NCBI GenBank assembly: GCA_005116965.1
Contig: SWDG01000027.1
Span: forward strand, 285,882-349,881
Direction: 5' to 3'
Source: Nitrospira sp.
GTDB lineage: Bacteria; Nitrospirota; Nitrospiria; Nitrospirales; Nitrospiraceae
DNA length: 64,000 bases
Shown here: positions 54,800-63,763 of the stretch, in pieces
Position numbering within the stretch: position 1 is the first letter of the stretch
How the letters are laid out: the number at the start of each line of letters is the position of its first letter
Notes under the pieces: generated by a model
What the model was told of the DNA's origin: nothing
Seen by the model: only the letters and a program-made list of their open reading frames with translations
Databases searched by the model: none
Made by a program: the position numbers and the translations under genes

Positions 54800-55732
54800 T
54801 TAGGGGGTCTTCTCGCGTCGCGCTGGAGCCATCGGCGGTGCTGCCAGCTGCGGCGAGTGTGGCTCCATCTCGGAGAGCCGCTGACGCAACGCCCGCACAT
54901 CGTCTTTGAGGGCATCGAGTTCGAGGGCTTGTTCCTTCACCACGGCTTTGAGCGCCCGCGTCTCTTCGGCAGGTGACGGTGGTGTGCCTTGAGAAGCGGG
55001 AAGGCCATGATCGGGTCGAACAGACTGCGTGTCGGCGTGGTTCAGCAGAGGCGCATCTCCATGGAGCGGCTGAGATGGCGCAGCCTCAGACGGTAGATTC
55101 AACGCGGTGGCAAGCATGGTGTAGTCGATCATGAGCGTGGCGAGGGGAGGAGGATCGATCACGTCCGGCTGTTGATTGCGACTGGACCGCTGAACCGTTT
55201 CTGGAACAAAACGCAGCTGACGAGGTGCCAGTCCGTGCGGATTACGAGCCTGACGATCCAGAGTGGCCCACGAGTTGTTTCTGGCACCGTTCGCCCGGTA
55301 CTGGGTCAGCCACAGATGCAGGATTCGTCCCCTGGTAAACAGCAGCCCACCCGTCATTTCACTGTTGGGACCAGAGTCATGGGTGACGCGGAAGGCCACG
55401 AGCTGGCTCGTGGCCGCTTTGGAGAGGGCGGTACTCATCAACGGGCTGAGAAAGGCGATCTCTTCGTCAGAAAAAACCCGCACGGCCGTGGTCTGGTCAT
55501 CGGGTGCTGGGTGAGCCTGGACGCCACGCAACACGTGAGTGAGCAGGAGAGGGCTCGCCGAGACGGGGTGGGCGGTCCTGAACCATGCATCGTCCACGCG
55601 TTGGAGCAACACGGCGCCTCGAGGACCATCCGCAAAGACGGTGTCTTCGACTGTGCGAGACGTCGCACAAGCACTGATGAACAGGCACACCACGCTCGCC
55701 AGAAATGGAACGCCGACCCTTATGCTATTCAT
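54800..55732 (-). CDS. hypothetical lipoprotein with C-terminal coiled coil
   Basis: 310 aa with lipobox ISAC (cysteine at about 22) after a signal segment. The middle part (about 40-200) is an alpha/beta domain of unknown family. The end, from about residue 255, contains heptad-like leucine spacing (ALKAVVKEQALELDALKDDV, then RALRQRLSEME), which suggests a coiled coil, then a Pro/Arg tail. It follows the cytochrome-porin gene by 123 bases and may be its partner. Confidence 0.65.
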   Translation of the reverse strand: MNSIRVGVPFLASVVCLFISACATSRTVEDTVFADGPRGAVLLQRVDDAWFRTAHPVSASPLLLTHVLRGVQAHPAPDDQTTAVRVFSDEEIAFLSPLMSTALSKAATSQLVAFRVTHDSGPNSEMTGGLLFTRGRILHLWLTQYRANGARNNSWATLDRQARNPHGLAPRQLRFVPETVQRSSRNQQPDVIDPPPLATLMIDYTMLATALNLPSEAAPSQPLHGDAPLLNHADTQSVRPDHGLPASQGTPPSPAEETRALKAVVKEQALELDALKDDVRALRQRLSEMEPHSPQLAAPPMAPARREKTP

Positions 55733-55855
55733 TCGAGAAGCTCCTGCACCACCGATTCAGTGCGGTGCCGTACAAGACGGTTACTGGATCTCATATAGGT
55801 GGAATGGTCTTCCCCTGCTTCCCCCATCACGAACCGGACTCTGTCAAACGGCACC

Positions 55856-57130
55856 CTAATACAGCGCGACGAGGAAGCCTCGGGCGGCATAGGAATCTTG
55901 CGATGAGGCGCCCGCCACACCGCCACCGTCATGGACGCGCCATTCTCCCTGAAGGTAGACGCTGGGGGCAATATAGTACCGACCCATCACGGTCGTGCGA
56001 CTGCTCGATTGTGCGAGCTCCTGATCGATATGATCGAAGCGGCCCCCTAGCACGAATTTCTTGTTGGGGATAAACGGGATATCGTGGGGAATAAATAAGA
56101 CTTCCGCCATATAGTTTTGAAGGGCCCTGTTGTAGGTGGCGCTCGTCAAGGTCCCATTGCCGGTTGCGGGGAGGCCATCAGAGCGAAAATACCCGGCGGT
56201 GGCGATAAACGGGCCCAGCTTCACTTCCCCCGCGATGCCCCATTTGTCCACGCCTTTCTTCCCAGTCGGAATGAGTGGATCGAGCTCCGAATTCACTACA
56301 TCGCGTTTGTAGATAGCTCCCAGCGTAAAGCGCTCCAGAAAGTGAATGGAATAGGTCGCATAGAGGCCTGGAAAGCCCAGATGGTTAATCCCCCCGAGCG
56401 ATTTTGGTTGAAAGATCCCGATGGCATAGCGATGGGTGATGCCCCCCAGCAGCTCTTTCTGGATCAGGTGTCCATTGAGCTCCACCCCGGTACTGTAGAC
56501 TTCCGGTGCCTCTGCCTCGGTACTGCCGCCGTTCCGACGCGCGCCCAGGATGCCGAGCGCTTCTTGCGCAAAGTAGCGCTGTTTAATCACCCGTTGCGAG
56601 TGTGAGAGAAACGGGAGGGCAACATCGAACTGACCGACTTTGACATTGAGCAATCCCTGGCCGGTCGCCCCGGCGAGATCGTTGACTTGCCCGTAGGCCT
56701 GCCCCACATTGACATTGCCTTGAGCGAAATCCAGCACCCCATACGCGGACACCCGGCCCTCTTTTCCAATGGGAGCCCCCGCGAGAAGTGCGACTTCATC
56801 AATCTTCAACAAGGTCTCCTGCCCCCCGGCGCCCACACCGCGTTCCTTGGTGAATTCCGCTTCAACCTCGACCTCGCCTGAAATCGGGACATGTTTCATA
56901 TCTTGGATGTCGTGCCACTCTTTGTCTTCGGGAAAGCGAAAGCCATTGGTGCGAAAGTTTTGCCCCGTTTGGTTCAGTTTGGGAAACGCCGTATGGCACG
57001 TCGAACACGATTCTCCGGTTTGCCGACTAAACGCCGGAATCGCCTCCGCCTCCTGAGGCGCGAGCATCGCTACCAGCCCCGAGGCCAGACTGCCGAGTAT
57101 AACGGCCAACATCAACACCCGAATACGCAT
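55856..57130 (-). CDS. Cyc2-like fused monoheme cytochrome-outer-membrane porin
   Basis: 424 aa from the ATG at 57130 (GGAGG upstream). Signal peptide about residues 1-31. One haem motif CSTCH at Cys42, Cys45, His46 within AFSRQTGESCSTCHTAFP, then QTGQNFRTNGF, which resembles the start of Cyc2-type iron oxidases. The remaining about 360 residues are alternating amphipathic beta strands with Gly/Tyr-rich turns, ending in FLVALY, as in a 16-stranded porin. The predicted arrangement is a haem plug inside a barrel for electron transfer across the outer membrane. Similarity to Cyc2 is by eye only. The gene starts 27 bases after a small cytochrome c gene. Confidence 0.75.
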   Translation of the reverse strand: MRIRVLMLAVILGSLASGLVAMLAPQEAEAIPAFSRQTGESCSTCHTAFPKLNQTGQNFRTNGFRFPEDKEWHDIQDMKHVPISGEVEVEAEFTKERGVGAGGQETLLKIDEVALLAGAPIGKEGRVSAYGVLDFAQGNVNVGQAYGQVNDLAGATGQGLLNVKVGQFDVALPFLSHSQRVIKQRYFAQEALGILGARRNGGSTEAEAPEVYSTGVELNGHLIQKELLGGITHRYAIGIFQPKSLGGINHLGFPGLYATYSIHFLERFTLGAIYKRDVVNSELDPLIPTGKKGVDKWGIAGEVKLGPFIATAGYFRSDGLPATGNGTLTSATYNRALQNYMAEVLFIPHDIPFIPNKKFVLGGRFDHIDQELAQSSSRTTVMGRYYIAPSVYLQGEWRVHDGGGVAGASSQDSYAARGFLVALY

Positions 57131-57156
57131 GATTCCTCCCATTAGATTGAGGCACG

Positions 57157-57576
57157 CTACCGTGCAAAAGACCGAATATAGTGCACGAGACTCCACATCT
57201 GCTCGTCCGAGAGCTTCTTCTTGTATCCCTTCATTTCTGTGATGTCCGGATCGCTGCCATAGCAGATAATCCAGAACAACTGTCCGTCCGGTATCGTTTC
57301 CATCAGGGATTTAGCCGTATAATTTCTTGGTTTGACGTCCATGTCCTTGGTGGCGGATCCTTTGCCATCCCCATTGGAGCCGTGGCACTTGCTGCATCGG
57401 TTCTCGTAGAGGCTTTTGGCCTCTTGCAGCGTGTCGGTGGTATGGGGGACCGGATTGCTCATCTTGAGGAATGGTTCCGGTGCCCTCGGAGTCTCATGTT
57501 CTGTGGCGTAAGTTGCCATGGGCCACGCCACGAGCAGCGTGAAAAGCAGCGCCATGCCTGCATGAATGGTGTTCAT
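57157..57576 (-). CDS. periplasmic monoheme cytochrome c
   Basis: 139 aa from the ATG at 57576 (GGAG about ten bases upstream; the open frame is longer). Signal peptide about residues 1-24. Haem site CSKCH at Cys61, Cys64, His65, with SNGDGKGSATKDM following; a likely axial Met is in ITEMKGYKKKLSDEQMWSL near the end. Class I cytochrome c size. Located directly upstream of the Cyc2-like gene, which suggests it accepts electrons from it in the periplasm. Confidence 0.87.
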   Translation of the reverse strand: MNTIHAGMALLFTLLVAWPMATYATEHETPRAPEPFLKMSNPVPHTTDTLQEAKSLYENRCSKCHGSNGDGKGSATKDMDVKPRNYTAKSLMETIPDGQLFWIICYGSDPDITEMKGYKKKLSDEQMWSLVHYIRSFAR

Positions 57577-57653
57577 AGTCTTCTCTTCTCCTCTCCTCTC
57601 CACAGACTGACCTCTACGGACTTGAATAGCGGCCATAATCATAGAGGTACAAC

Positions 57654-57696
57654 ATGAGAATGGGTTAAGTACGAGATGAGAAACTCATAAAGAAAC
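57654..57696 (-). promoter_or_regulatory. candidate operator repeat upstream of cytochrome operon
   Basis: ATGAG at 57654 and again at 57676 (22 bases apart, two helical turns), followed by AAACTCATAAAGAAAC up to 57696. The segment closely resembles the block at 53379-53409 in front of the receiver gene. About 80-120 bases upstream of the cytochrome start. Confidence 0.35.
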
Positions 57697-58459
57697 TTCA
57701 CATGACGATTGACCCATATGGAGCAAATAGGAGCAAGTGCGGTGTCGCGCCGTCCACATGCCCACCAGAGATATCTATTCCAGACCTGAACCGACATGAA
57801 GTAGGCGATGTTAGGGAGGGAACAACATTCGATGAAGGAAATATTGGCCGCGTCGACGGACAATCCATCTTCTCATTCGCAGAAGTTCGGTTGTAGGCAG
57901 ATGACTGCATCGACACTAGCCTTCCTTGCGAGAGTGATACGAAAAGGTACGGCAGTGAGGCCTGCACATAATATGGGAAATATATCCCAATTAAGCGATC
58001 TTAGTCAAGAGTGGCGGCAATTATTCTGCGAGTGGAGTCGCGTGATAAAACGGGTGGCTCTCGTGATGTAAGGGAATGCCTACGCACATACACTCGGTCA
58101 TGCTGCGACGGCCGGAGGTGCTGCGCCTTTCTCCTGATTGGCTCACTGTGAGTCAATGGGACCGTTGTCCCATAAAAGAAATCTTCTCTTCTGCACCGAT
58201 GTGCGATACCTCGTCCGTGAATTGAGCGATGAGCGGAAAGCGCCGGATTTCTATCAAGAACGCAGTACTCATCCGGCGCTGGTGTCAGATGCGGGAAACG
58301 GTTTACTGCGGCACAGGTAGAGTGAGAGCGGATTTACGCCCAGAGACGGCCTGTCGCTGTTGTTGATGACCTTCCCTAAAGACAAGCGAGGTTCCACATA
58401 TTTATTTCAGCGAAGCGATGTCGTTCCGTCGAAGCCGCTGATACGGGCTGGTGAAGCAG
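57697..58459. other. 760-base gap without supported gene
   Basis: Only short open frames (60-87 residues) in several frames, with no convincing ribosome-binding site or family pattern. No tRNA, CRISPR or strong repeat is visible. It separates the cytochrome operon from the DUF5666 gene and could hold a decayed gene or a small RNA. Confidence 0.4.
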
Positions 58460-59740
58460 TCACGGCACGGTGTGGTCGGCAGAATTTGTGGCAGGGCTTG
58501 TTTCCGGAGGGCTTATTTCAGAAAGGCTTGTCACGCGTTCGAACTCCACTTTCGTCGCGCTCACGGTGCCGTCGACGACCGATCCGTACACTTCGAGATG
58601 GACACCCACCACGATGTCATTGATGGTGCCTCCTTCGAAGATCGTCTCGGCGTTCGTGAGTACCTGCACGTTTCCAAGAAAGAAATGACCAAGGCTGAGG
58701 ACCTGCATCACAGCGCCGTGAAGATCCGCGTCTTCCAGTTCCACCTCGGCTGCAGTCATGACCCCGCCGACCAAACGACCGTGGACCTCGAGATGCACGC
58801 CCACCAGAATGTCGGCATTGGTGCCCCCCTGAAAGACCGTCCTGGCATCCGACACGACCTGGAGATTGCCGAGAAAGAAGTTCCCTGGACTGAGCACCCG
58901 GGTCACAAATCCCTCCACCACGGCGTCCTCGCTATCGGAAGACCCCAATCCATCGAGTCGTACGCGGGATGCGGTGAGACGAAGACGGGGAGAACTCCCA
59001 GTCTCTGATGAAACCTGCGTGCCAATGACGTCGACTAAGAGCCCGTCCCAAACACCACCTGCCGGGCCCGGCAGATCCTGCAAGAGCGAATTCCGGTAAT
59101 CCACCGTCAGCCCGCCGATCTCGAACGTGCGTTGATCCACCCTGTGATTGGCGATGAGTCCCTTCACCTGATAATCCGGTGTAGCGGTGGCATCGAGTGT
59201 TTTCAGGTCAATCAAGGTGGCCCTGATGACCCCGTCTCCCATAACGAACCCGCTGATTTCCACGAGATCTCGACCCGGCACGAGGTTCAACACAGTGCCT
59301 CCCGGAATGCGGGCATCAATCAGCGTGGCTGGCGTGATCGTGACGGACTGACCGAGGACCACGAGATGCGAGCCCGTCGGCGTCATGGATTGGACGACTC
59401 CTTCGAGCGTATCCTCATACACTAGGGTCTCGGCCGTCCGCAGTGGTGCGTTCGTGTCGGACCGTTCCGTCACCGTGGCCTTGACACGCACCAGCATCCC
59501 CTTCTTGAGATCGCGTTGGCTCCCTGGCTGCCCGTCGACCGTCATGGAGGTGTTCGTCGTCTCATACTCCGTGCCGGAGACAAAGACGCTGCCGAACCCA
59601 GTGATCGGGCCGGAGGCGACGGACGTCAGGCGACCGGTTCCGCCGATGCCACCCCCGGCTTGTGGACCGGGGCTGCACGAAGCCAGCACGGCGAACAACG
59701 TCAGCGCGGCCAACAGATTCTGATATCTTATATCGCTCAT
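58460..59740 (-). CDS. DUF5666 lipoprotein
   Basis: 426 aa. Lipobox VLASC (cysteine at about 22), a Gly-rich linker, then repeated DUF5666 units: PITGFGSVFVSGTEYETTN, LKKGMLVRVKATV, LEGVVQSMTPTGSHLVVLGQSV and later pairs with DIxVGVHLEVHG. Very similar in layout to the protein at 28091-29530 (GFGSVFV, DLK-GM, VEG-VQS). It follows the DUF6502 gene by 24 bases. Function unknown, probably outer leaflet or surface. Confidence 0.87.
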   Translation of the reverse strand: MSDIRYQNLLAALTLFAVLASCSPGPQAGGGIGGTGRLTSVASGPITGFGSVFVSGTEYETTNTSMTVDGQPGSQRDLKKGMLVRVKATVTERSDTNAPLRTAETLVYEDTLEGVVQSMTPTGSHLVVLGQSVTITPATLIDARIPGGTVLNLVPGRDLVEISGFVMGDGVIRATLIDLKTLDATATPDYQVKGLIANHRVDQRTFEIGGLTVDYRNSLLQDLPGPAGGVWDGLLVDVIGTQVSSETGSSPRLRLTASRVRLDGLGSSDSEDAVVEGFVTRVLSPGNFFLGNLQVVSDARTVFQGGTNADILVGVHLEVHGRLVGGVMTAAEVELEDADLHGAVMQVLSLGHFFLGNVQVLTNAETIFEGGTINDIVVGVHLEVYGSVVDGTVSATKVEFERVTSLSEISPPETSPATNSADHTVP

Positions 59741-59764
59741 GACGATAAATAGTTCCAGTTGGAA

Positions 59765-60589
59765 TTAGTCAGATGGTTCTGGCTCTTCGAACTGATAGAT
59801 CCCGAGCCCCACTCGCACGCGGCCCGTCCCCTTCGAGACGGGATTCACATCACGATCTCGATGGGCGAGCCAACGATCAAGCTTCTCGAGGAGCACCTGT
59901 CCCTCTGCGGCGGCGAGAGTCCGAAATTCCGTGGCAGCCTCGAGCGGGACGTTGTCATACATGAGCTTGCGTTGGTACCGGGGCTTCGAGGGCGTTCCAT
60001 AGATATTATAATCAATGGTCGCAATGAGGTCGGCGGTGTCTGCACCCAGCACTCGCAATTTTGGCACCGACCCGTTTCGAGGGACATAGCCACGAGCGAC
60101 CAGGCCAATCCGTCCATCCTTCAAGTGTTTCACGGCACCGACGCGCACGAGCTCGTCCAACAAGGCTCGCACAGGAATGTCTCCACTATAGCGCTTGACC
60201 AACTGACTGAATGAGCCTCCCTTCCCCTCCATGGAAAGCGGACGTGGATGCCCTTTCCCATCTCCATATTTGGGATCGCGCAGCCAACCGGTGATGACTC
60301 GCGACGCCCGATGGTATTCTTCATCCGCGTTGGAGTTAGAATTGGGTGGGAGCGTCAATAACTGTTGTACTTCCTTGCGCGTCAATCCGCTGAGAATCGC
60401 AATCCTCGACACTGTTTGCTTCTTGCCAGGGATTGCGAACTCGGCGTTCGCCACCTCCACATAGACTTGCTTTGCCAACTCGGCAAACGTTCGATGAGAC
60501 ACATTGTTCCGAAGAAGTATTCTGACCAATGGCCGTAGCAATTGAAGCGTGGAAGCAGACAGCGCCTGAACGGGTGTGGCGTGAGCCAT
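59765..60589 (-). CDS. DUF6502 protein
   Basis: 274 aa, no signal peptide. The N-terminal third is a winged-helix-like domain: LLRPLVRILLRNNVSHRTFAELAKQ and VSRIAILSGLTRKEVQQLL; a central part with HRASRVITGWLRDPKYGD and a C-terminal beta region follow. This matches DUF6502, a family I know to lie next to DUF5666 genes. A DNA-binding regulatory role is plausible from the helix-turn-helix pattern. It is the first gene of the pair with the DUF5666 lipoprotein. Confidence 0.82.
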   Translation of the reverse strand: MAHATPVQALSASTLQLLRPLVRILLRNNVSHRTFAELAKQVYVEVANAEFAIPGKKQTVSRIAILSGLTRKEVQQLLTLPPNSNSNADEEYHRASRVITGWLRDPKYGDGKGHPRPLSMEGKGGSFSQLVKRYSGDIPVRALLDELVRVGAVKHLKDGRIGLVARGYVPRNGSVPKLRVLGADTADLIATIDYNIYGTPSKPRYQRKLMYDNVPLEAATEFRTLAAAEGQVLLEKLDRWLAHRDRDVNPVSKGTGRVRVGLGIYQFEEPEPSD

Positions 60590-60726
60590 GGTGGGTCGCT
60601 ACTATAGCCTCTCCCTGTTTGCATGCCAAGCCCATCTTTGCATCGAAGCCTATCAACACCAGGCCTTTATCATCGCACAGTTTGGAGCCTCGATGGTTTT
60701 CTGTCATGAGTTATGGATTATGTGGG

Positions 60727-61419
60727 CTAAGAGGGTTGGTGGTCTGAGATCTTGTATCCGAAATCCCGCACGGTCTGAATGAGCTTGATCGTTGATCCTG
60801 CATCGATCTTTTTCCGGAGATACCCGATGTACACATCGACGGTATTAGTCAGTGTGTCGTAATGATAGCCCCAGACATGTTCCAGGATAGAGGTACGACT
60901 GAGTGCTTTGTTGGGATTTGCCATGAGGAATGCCAGTAGATCGAATTCTTTTCTGGTCAGCGAAAGGGTTGTGTCTCCCTTGCGTACTTCACGAGAGCTT
61001 TGGTCGAGCATGAGATCGGCGACTTGCAGCAAGGGGACTACGTCCTCGTTGTAAGACGGCCTGCGTCGGAGCAGTGCCTTAATTCGCGCGAGAAGCTCCT
61101 CGAAGGCGAAGGGCTTGGTGAGATAGTCGTCAGCTCCGTGGTCGAAGCCGCTCAATTTGTCCTCAAGCGCATCTTTAGCCGTAAGAATCAAGATAGGGGT
61201 TTGGACCTGTTCACGGCGCAAGGTTTGACAGACCTCGTGGCCACTTTGGTCAGGCAGCAGAAGGTCAAGGAGGATGAGATCATACGGAGTCATGCCTTTC
61301 TCCACTCCTTCGCGTCCGTCCTGAACAACATCCACCAGATACCCTTCCGCCTCCAAACCGCGCCGGATGAAGCTCGAAATGCGTTCGTCGTCTTCAACCA
61401 CAAGAATATGCGTACTCAT
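60727..61419 (-). CDS. OmpR/PhoB-family response regulator
   Basis: 230 aa. Receiver with acidic pair near 9, Asp in LILLDLLLPDQSG, and LTKPF near 100; winged-helix domain LTRKEFDLLAFLMANPNK and VDVYIGYLRKKID. Follows the histidine kinase gene by 96 bases on the same strand. Because a phosphate-binding-protein-like gene precedes the kinase, a phosphate or anion-related role is possible, but PhoB identity is not established. Confidence 0.9.
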   Translation of the reverse strand: MSTHILVVEDDERISSFIRRGLEAEGYLVDVVQDGREGVEKGMTPYDLILLDLLLPDQSGHEVCQTLRREQVQTPILILTAKDALEDKLSGFDHGADDYLTKPFAFEELLARIKALLRRRPSYNEDVVPLLQVADLMLDQSSREVRKGDTTLSLTRKEFDLLAFLMANPNKALSRTSILEHVWGYHYDTLTNTVDVYIGYLRKKIDAGSTIKLIQTVRDFGYKISDHQPS

Positions 61420-61515
61420 AGATCATTTCTCTCTGTCAGGGGAGTGGATAGCCTTTTGACGAATGCGGTTGAGTTTCGTAAACACATGATCGTGTTTTTA
61501 GGGACCACGGCAATC

Positions 61516-63753
61516 CTATCTGTCCGCTCGGGAGGTCTGGGATCCAGACAGGGGACATTCAACGGTGACGGTGGTTCCCCGATCCAGAGCGCTTGCGATG
61601 GAGATTGTTCCATGGTGCGCCTCGGCGATCCATTTGGCGATCGGAAGGCCGAGCCCTGCTCCGCCGACTGCCGATGGACGTCCCCGCCAGACTCGATAGG
61701 CTCGCTTGAAGACATGCGGAAGATCGGCTTCAGGAATTCCAAGCCCGTCATCGGTGATGATCACGCGTGCGGCTTCGTTCTTGCTCTCCAGACGTATCAC
61801 AATGCGGCCACCTGGTCGTCCGTATTTGATGGCATTGTCTGTGAGGATCATAAACAACTGTTTGAGCCGTTCTGGGTCTCCCTGCACGATTGCATCATGC
61901 GACGCCCCTTCACGTGTAGCACTCATACTTCGTGATCGAGCGAGAATATTCGTCTCTTGGCATACTTCGTCAAGAATGACCGGCAGCGATGTGGGCTTCA
62001 GATCGATCTGCAGAGTCCCTGATTCAGACCGAGCCAAAAACAGGATATCACCGACCAGCTTGTTCAATTGGTTGGACAATTGGACGATCCGTTCCAATGT
62101 GGTCCGATACTCCGAGATCGGCTTCTCCTTCCCTCTGAGTGTCACTTCAGCTTCGCCTCTGATGACGGTCAAGGGGGTCCTGAGCTCATGGCTGATGTCG
62201 GCAAAAAATTGCGACCGCAACTGGTCGAGCGCTTTCAGTTTCTGATGGGCATCCTGCATCGTGTCAACCGCTTCTTTTCGCTTTGTGACATCTTGTTTAA
62301 TGCTGACAAAATGACTGATCCCACCGTTCCGGTCGCGGACGGGAGTGATCGTTTCCTCTTCTGTGTAGAGGCGGCCATCCTTCTTCCGATTGGTGCTCTC
62401 ACCATGCCACACTTTCCCGTTCATGATCATCTGCCACTGTTTCTGATAGAAGGGCTGGTCTTGTCGATCAGATGTCAGATTGCGGATATCCCGGCCGATT
62501 ACTTCTCCATAGGAATAGCCGGTCAACACGGTGAAGGAGGGATTCACCCAGGTGATGCGCCCAGATCGGTCCATAATCATGACCGCATTCGCGGCGGATT
62601 CCAGCGCCGTACCTTGCAAACGAAGCTGCGCCTCCTGCTGCTTCAGCTCCGTCATATCCTTGGCGACACACGCGATGCCCTGCGTGCTTCCGTCCTCATT
62701 CTGCATCACAGCGGCGGAGAACAGCACTGGAAAGGCACGGCCATCTTTTGCGAGGTAGGTTGTTGTAATCTGATGAATCGAACCATGCCTGAGGATCTCC
62801 TGATACTTCGTCCCACCCAGTTGGTTTTCATTCGAGGGGAAAAGGACGTGAGCGTCTTGCCCCAACAACTCCTGTTCCTCGTACCCGAGTAGATTCAGAG
62901 CAGCATGGTTGACACTGCGGATCGTGCCATCAGGATTGAAGACAATCAGAATATCCGTCATGGAACGAATGACGTTGTCCACATAGTTTTTAGACACGGT
63001 GGTCTGTAATAACTGCTCGGTCATGCGGTTGAAGCAGTTCGCGAGTTCGCCCAACTCATCATTGCTGGAGACAGGAACGGTCGTGTGCAAATCTCCCTCC
63101 GCAACTTTCTTCGTCGCTTCAGTGAGGGGACCAATGATATGAAGAGATCGTCGGAGCAACAGAATAAATACACCGCCTCCGACCATGGTTATGAGCAGAC
63201 TGGTCACCAGAGTTTGGATGATTAGGGTATTGAGCCGTTGTTCAAGCGCGCGCCGATCGAGGAAGAGCCTGACCCATCCGATCGGTGGGGGAGTGAACCG
63301 GCTATCGTTCATGGTCGGATTCGCCACATCGACCACCATGCTTCCAAACTCCGAAACAGGAAACCCTTTTGTGAGGATCCCATCTTTCTCCCACACCTCC
63401 TCTGTCTCCATAAAATCCAGGTCCTCGACCGTGAGCTGAATACCAGAGAACTCGAGCCACAGCGTTTTTGACGACCGATAGGCCAGAATAGCCACGACAT
63501 CCTCGCCCTCACCAAGCGATTGCAGAAGAGAGGTCAACTCTTCCACATCTTGTTCGCGAAAATGCGATCGGGCTTGTGATGCGATAGTTTTAACGATGGT
63601 CCGCCCTCGTATTTTGAACTCCTGAAACATGGCGTTGCGGCTGGAGCTATACGCGAAATAGGTCAAGCCGGAGATGGCACATATGAAGACGGCGCAAAAG
63701 AGAGCCATCACCTTGTGTGACAGTGAGTATGTAAGCAACCGTGGAATCAGCAT
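61516..63753 (-). CDS. PAS-containing membrane histidine kinase
   Basis: 745 aa. Membrane helix at about residues 15-35, periplasmic sensor about 36-175 (an extracytoplasmic domain with SQARSHFREQDVEELTSLL), second helix about 176-205, HAMP, then two PAS domains (FNPDGTIRSVNHAALNLLGY and MDRSGRITWVNPSFTVLTGY) with PAC-type ends, HisKA with ADISHELRTPLTV and an ATPase domain (DNAIKYGRPGGR, GAGLGLPIA). Starts ten bases after the binding-protein gene. Downstream is its regulator. Confidence 0.92.
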   Translation of the reverse strand: MLIPRLLTYSLSHKVMALFCAVFICAISGLTYFAYSSSRNAMFQEFKIRGRTIVKTIASQARSHFREQDVEELTSLLQSLGEGEDVVAILAYRSSKTLWLEFSGIQLTVEDLDFMETEEVWEKDGILTKGFPVSEFGSMVVDVANPTMNDSRFTPPPIGWVRLFLDRRALEQRLNTLIIQTLVTSLLITMVGGGVFILLLRRSLHIIGPLTEATKKVAEGDLHTTVPVSSNDELGELANCFNRMTEQLLQTTVSKNYVDNVIRSMTDILIVFNPDGTIRSVNHAALNLLGYEEQELLGQDAHVLFPSNENQLGGTKYQEILRHGSIHQITTTYLAKDGRAFPVLFSAAVMQNEDGSTQGIACVAKDMTELKQQEAQLRLQGTALESAANAVMIMDRSGRITWVNPSFTVLTGYSYGEVIGRDIRNLTSDRQDQPFYQKQWQMIMNGKVWHGESTNRKKDGRLYTEEETITPVRDRNGGISHFVSIKQDVTKRKEAVDTMQDAHQKLKALDQLRSQFFADISHELRTPLTVIRGEAEVTLRGKEKPISEYRTTLERIVQLSNQLNKLVGDILFLARSESGTLQIDLKPTSLPVILDEVCQETNILARSRSMSATREGASHDAIVQGDPERLKQLFMILTDNAIKYGRPGGRIVIRLESKNEAARVIITDDGLGIPEADLPHVFKRAYRVWRGRPSAVGGAGLGLPIAKWIAEAHHGTISIASALDRGTTVTVECPLSGSQTSRADR

Positions 63754-63763
63754 GACGGTCTCG

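Noticed and set aside
58138-58320. Open frame of 60 codons in the 57.7-58.4 kb gap
   Set aside because: TTG start without a ribosome-binding site, no similarity pattern; could be a decayed gene but cannot be supported.
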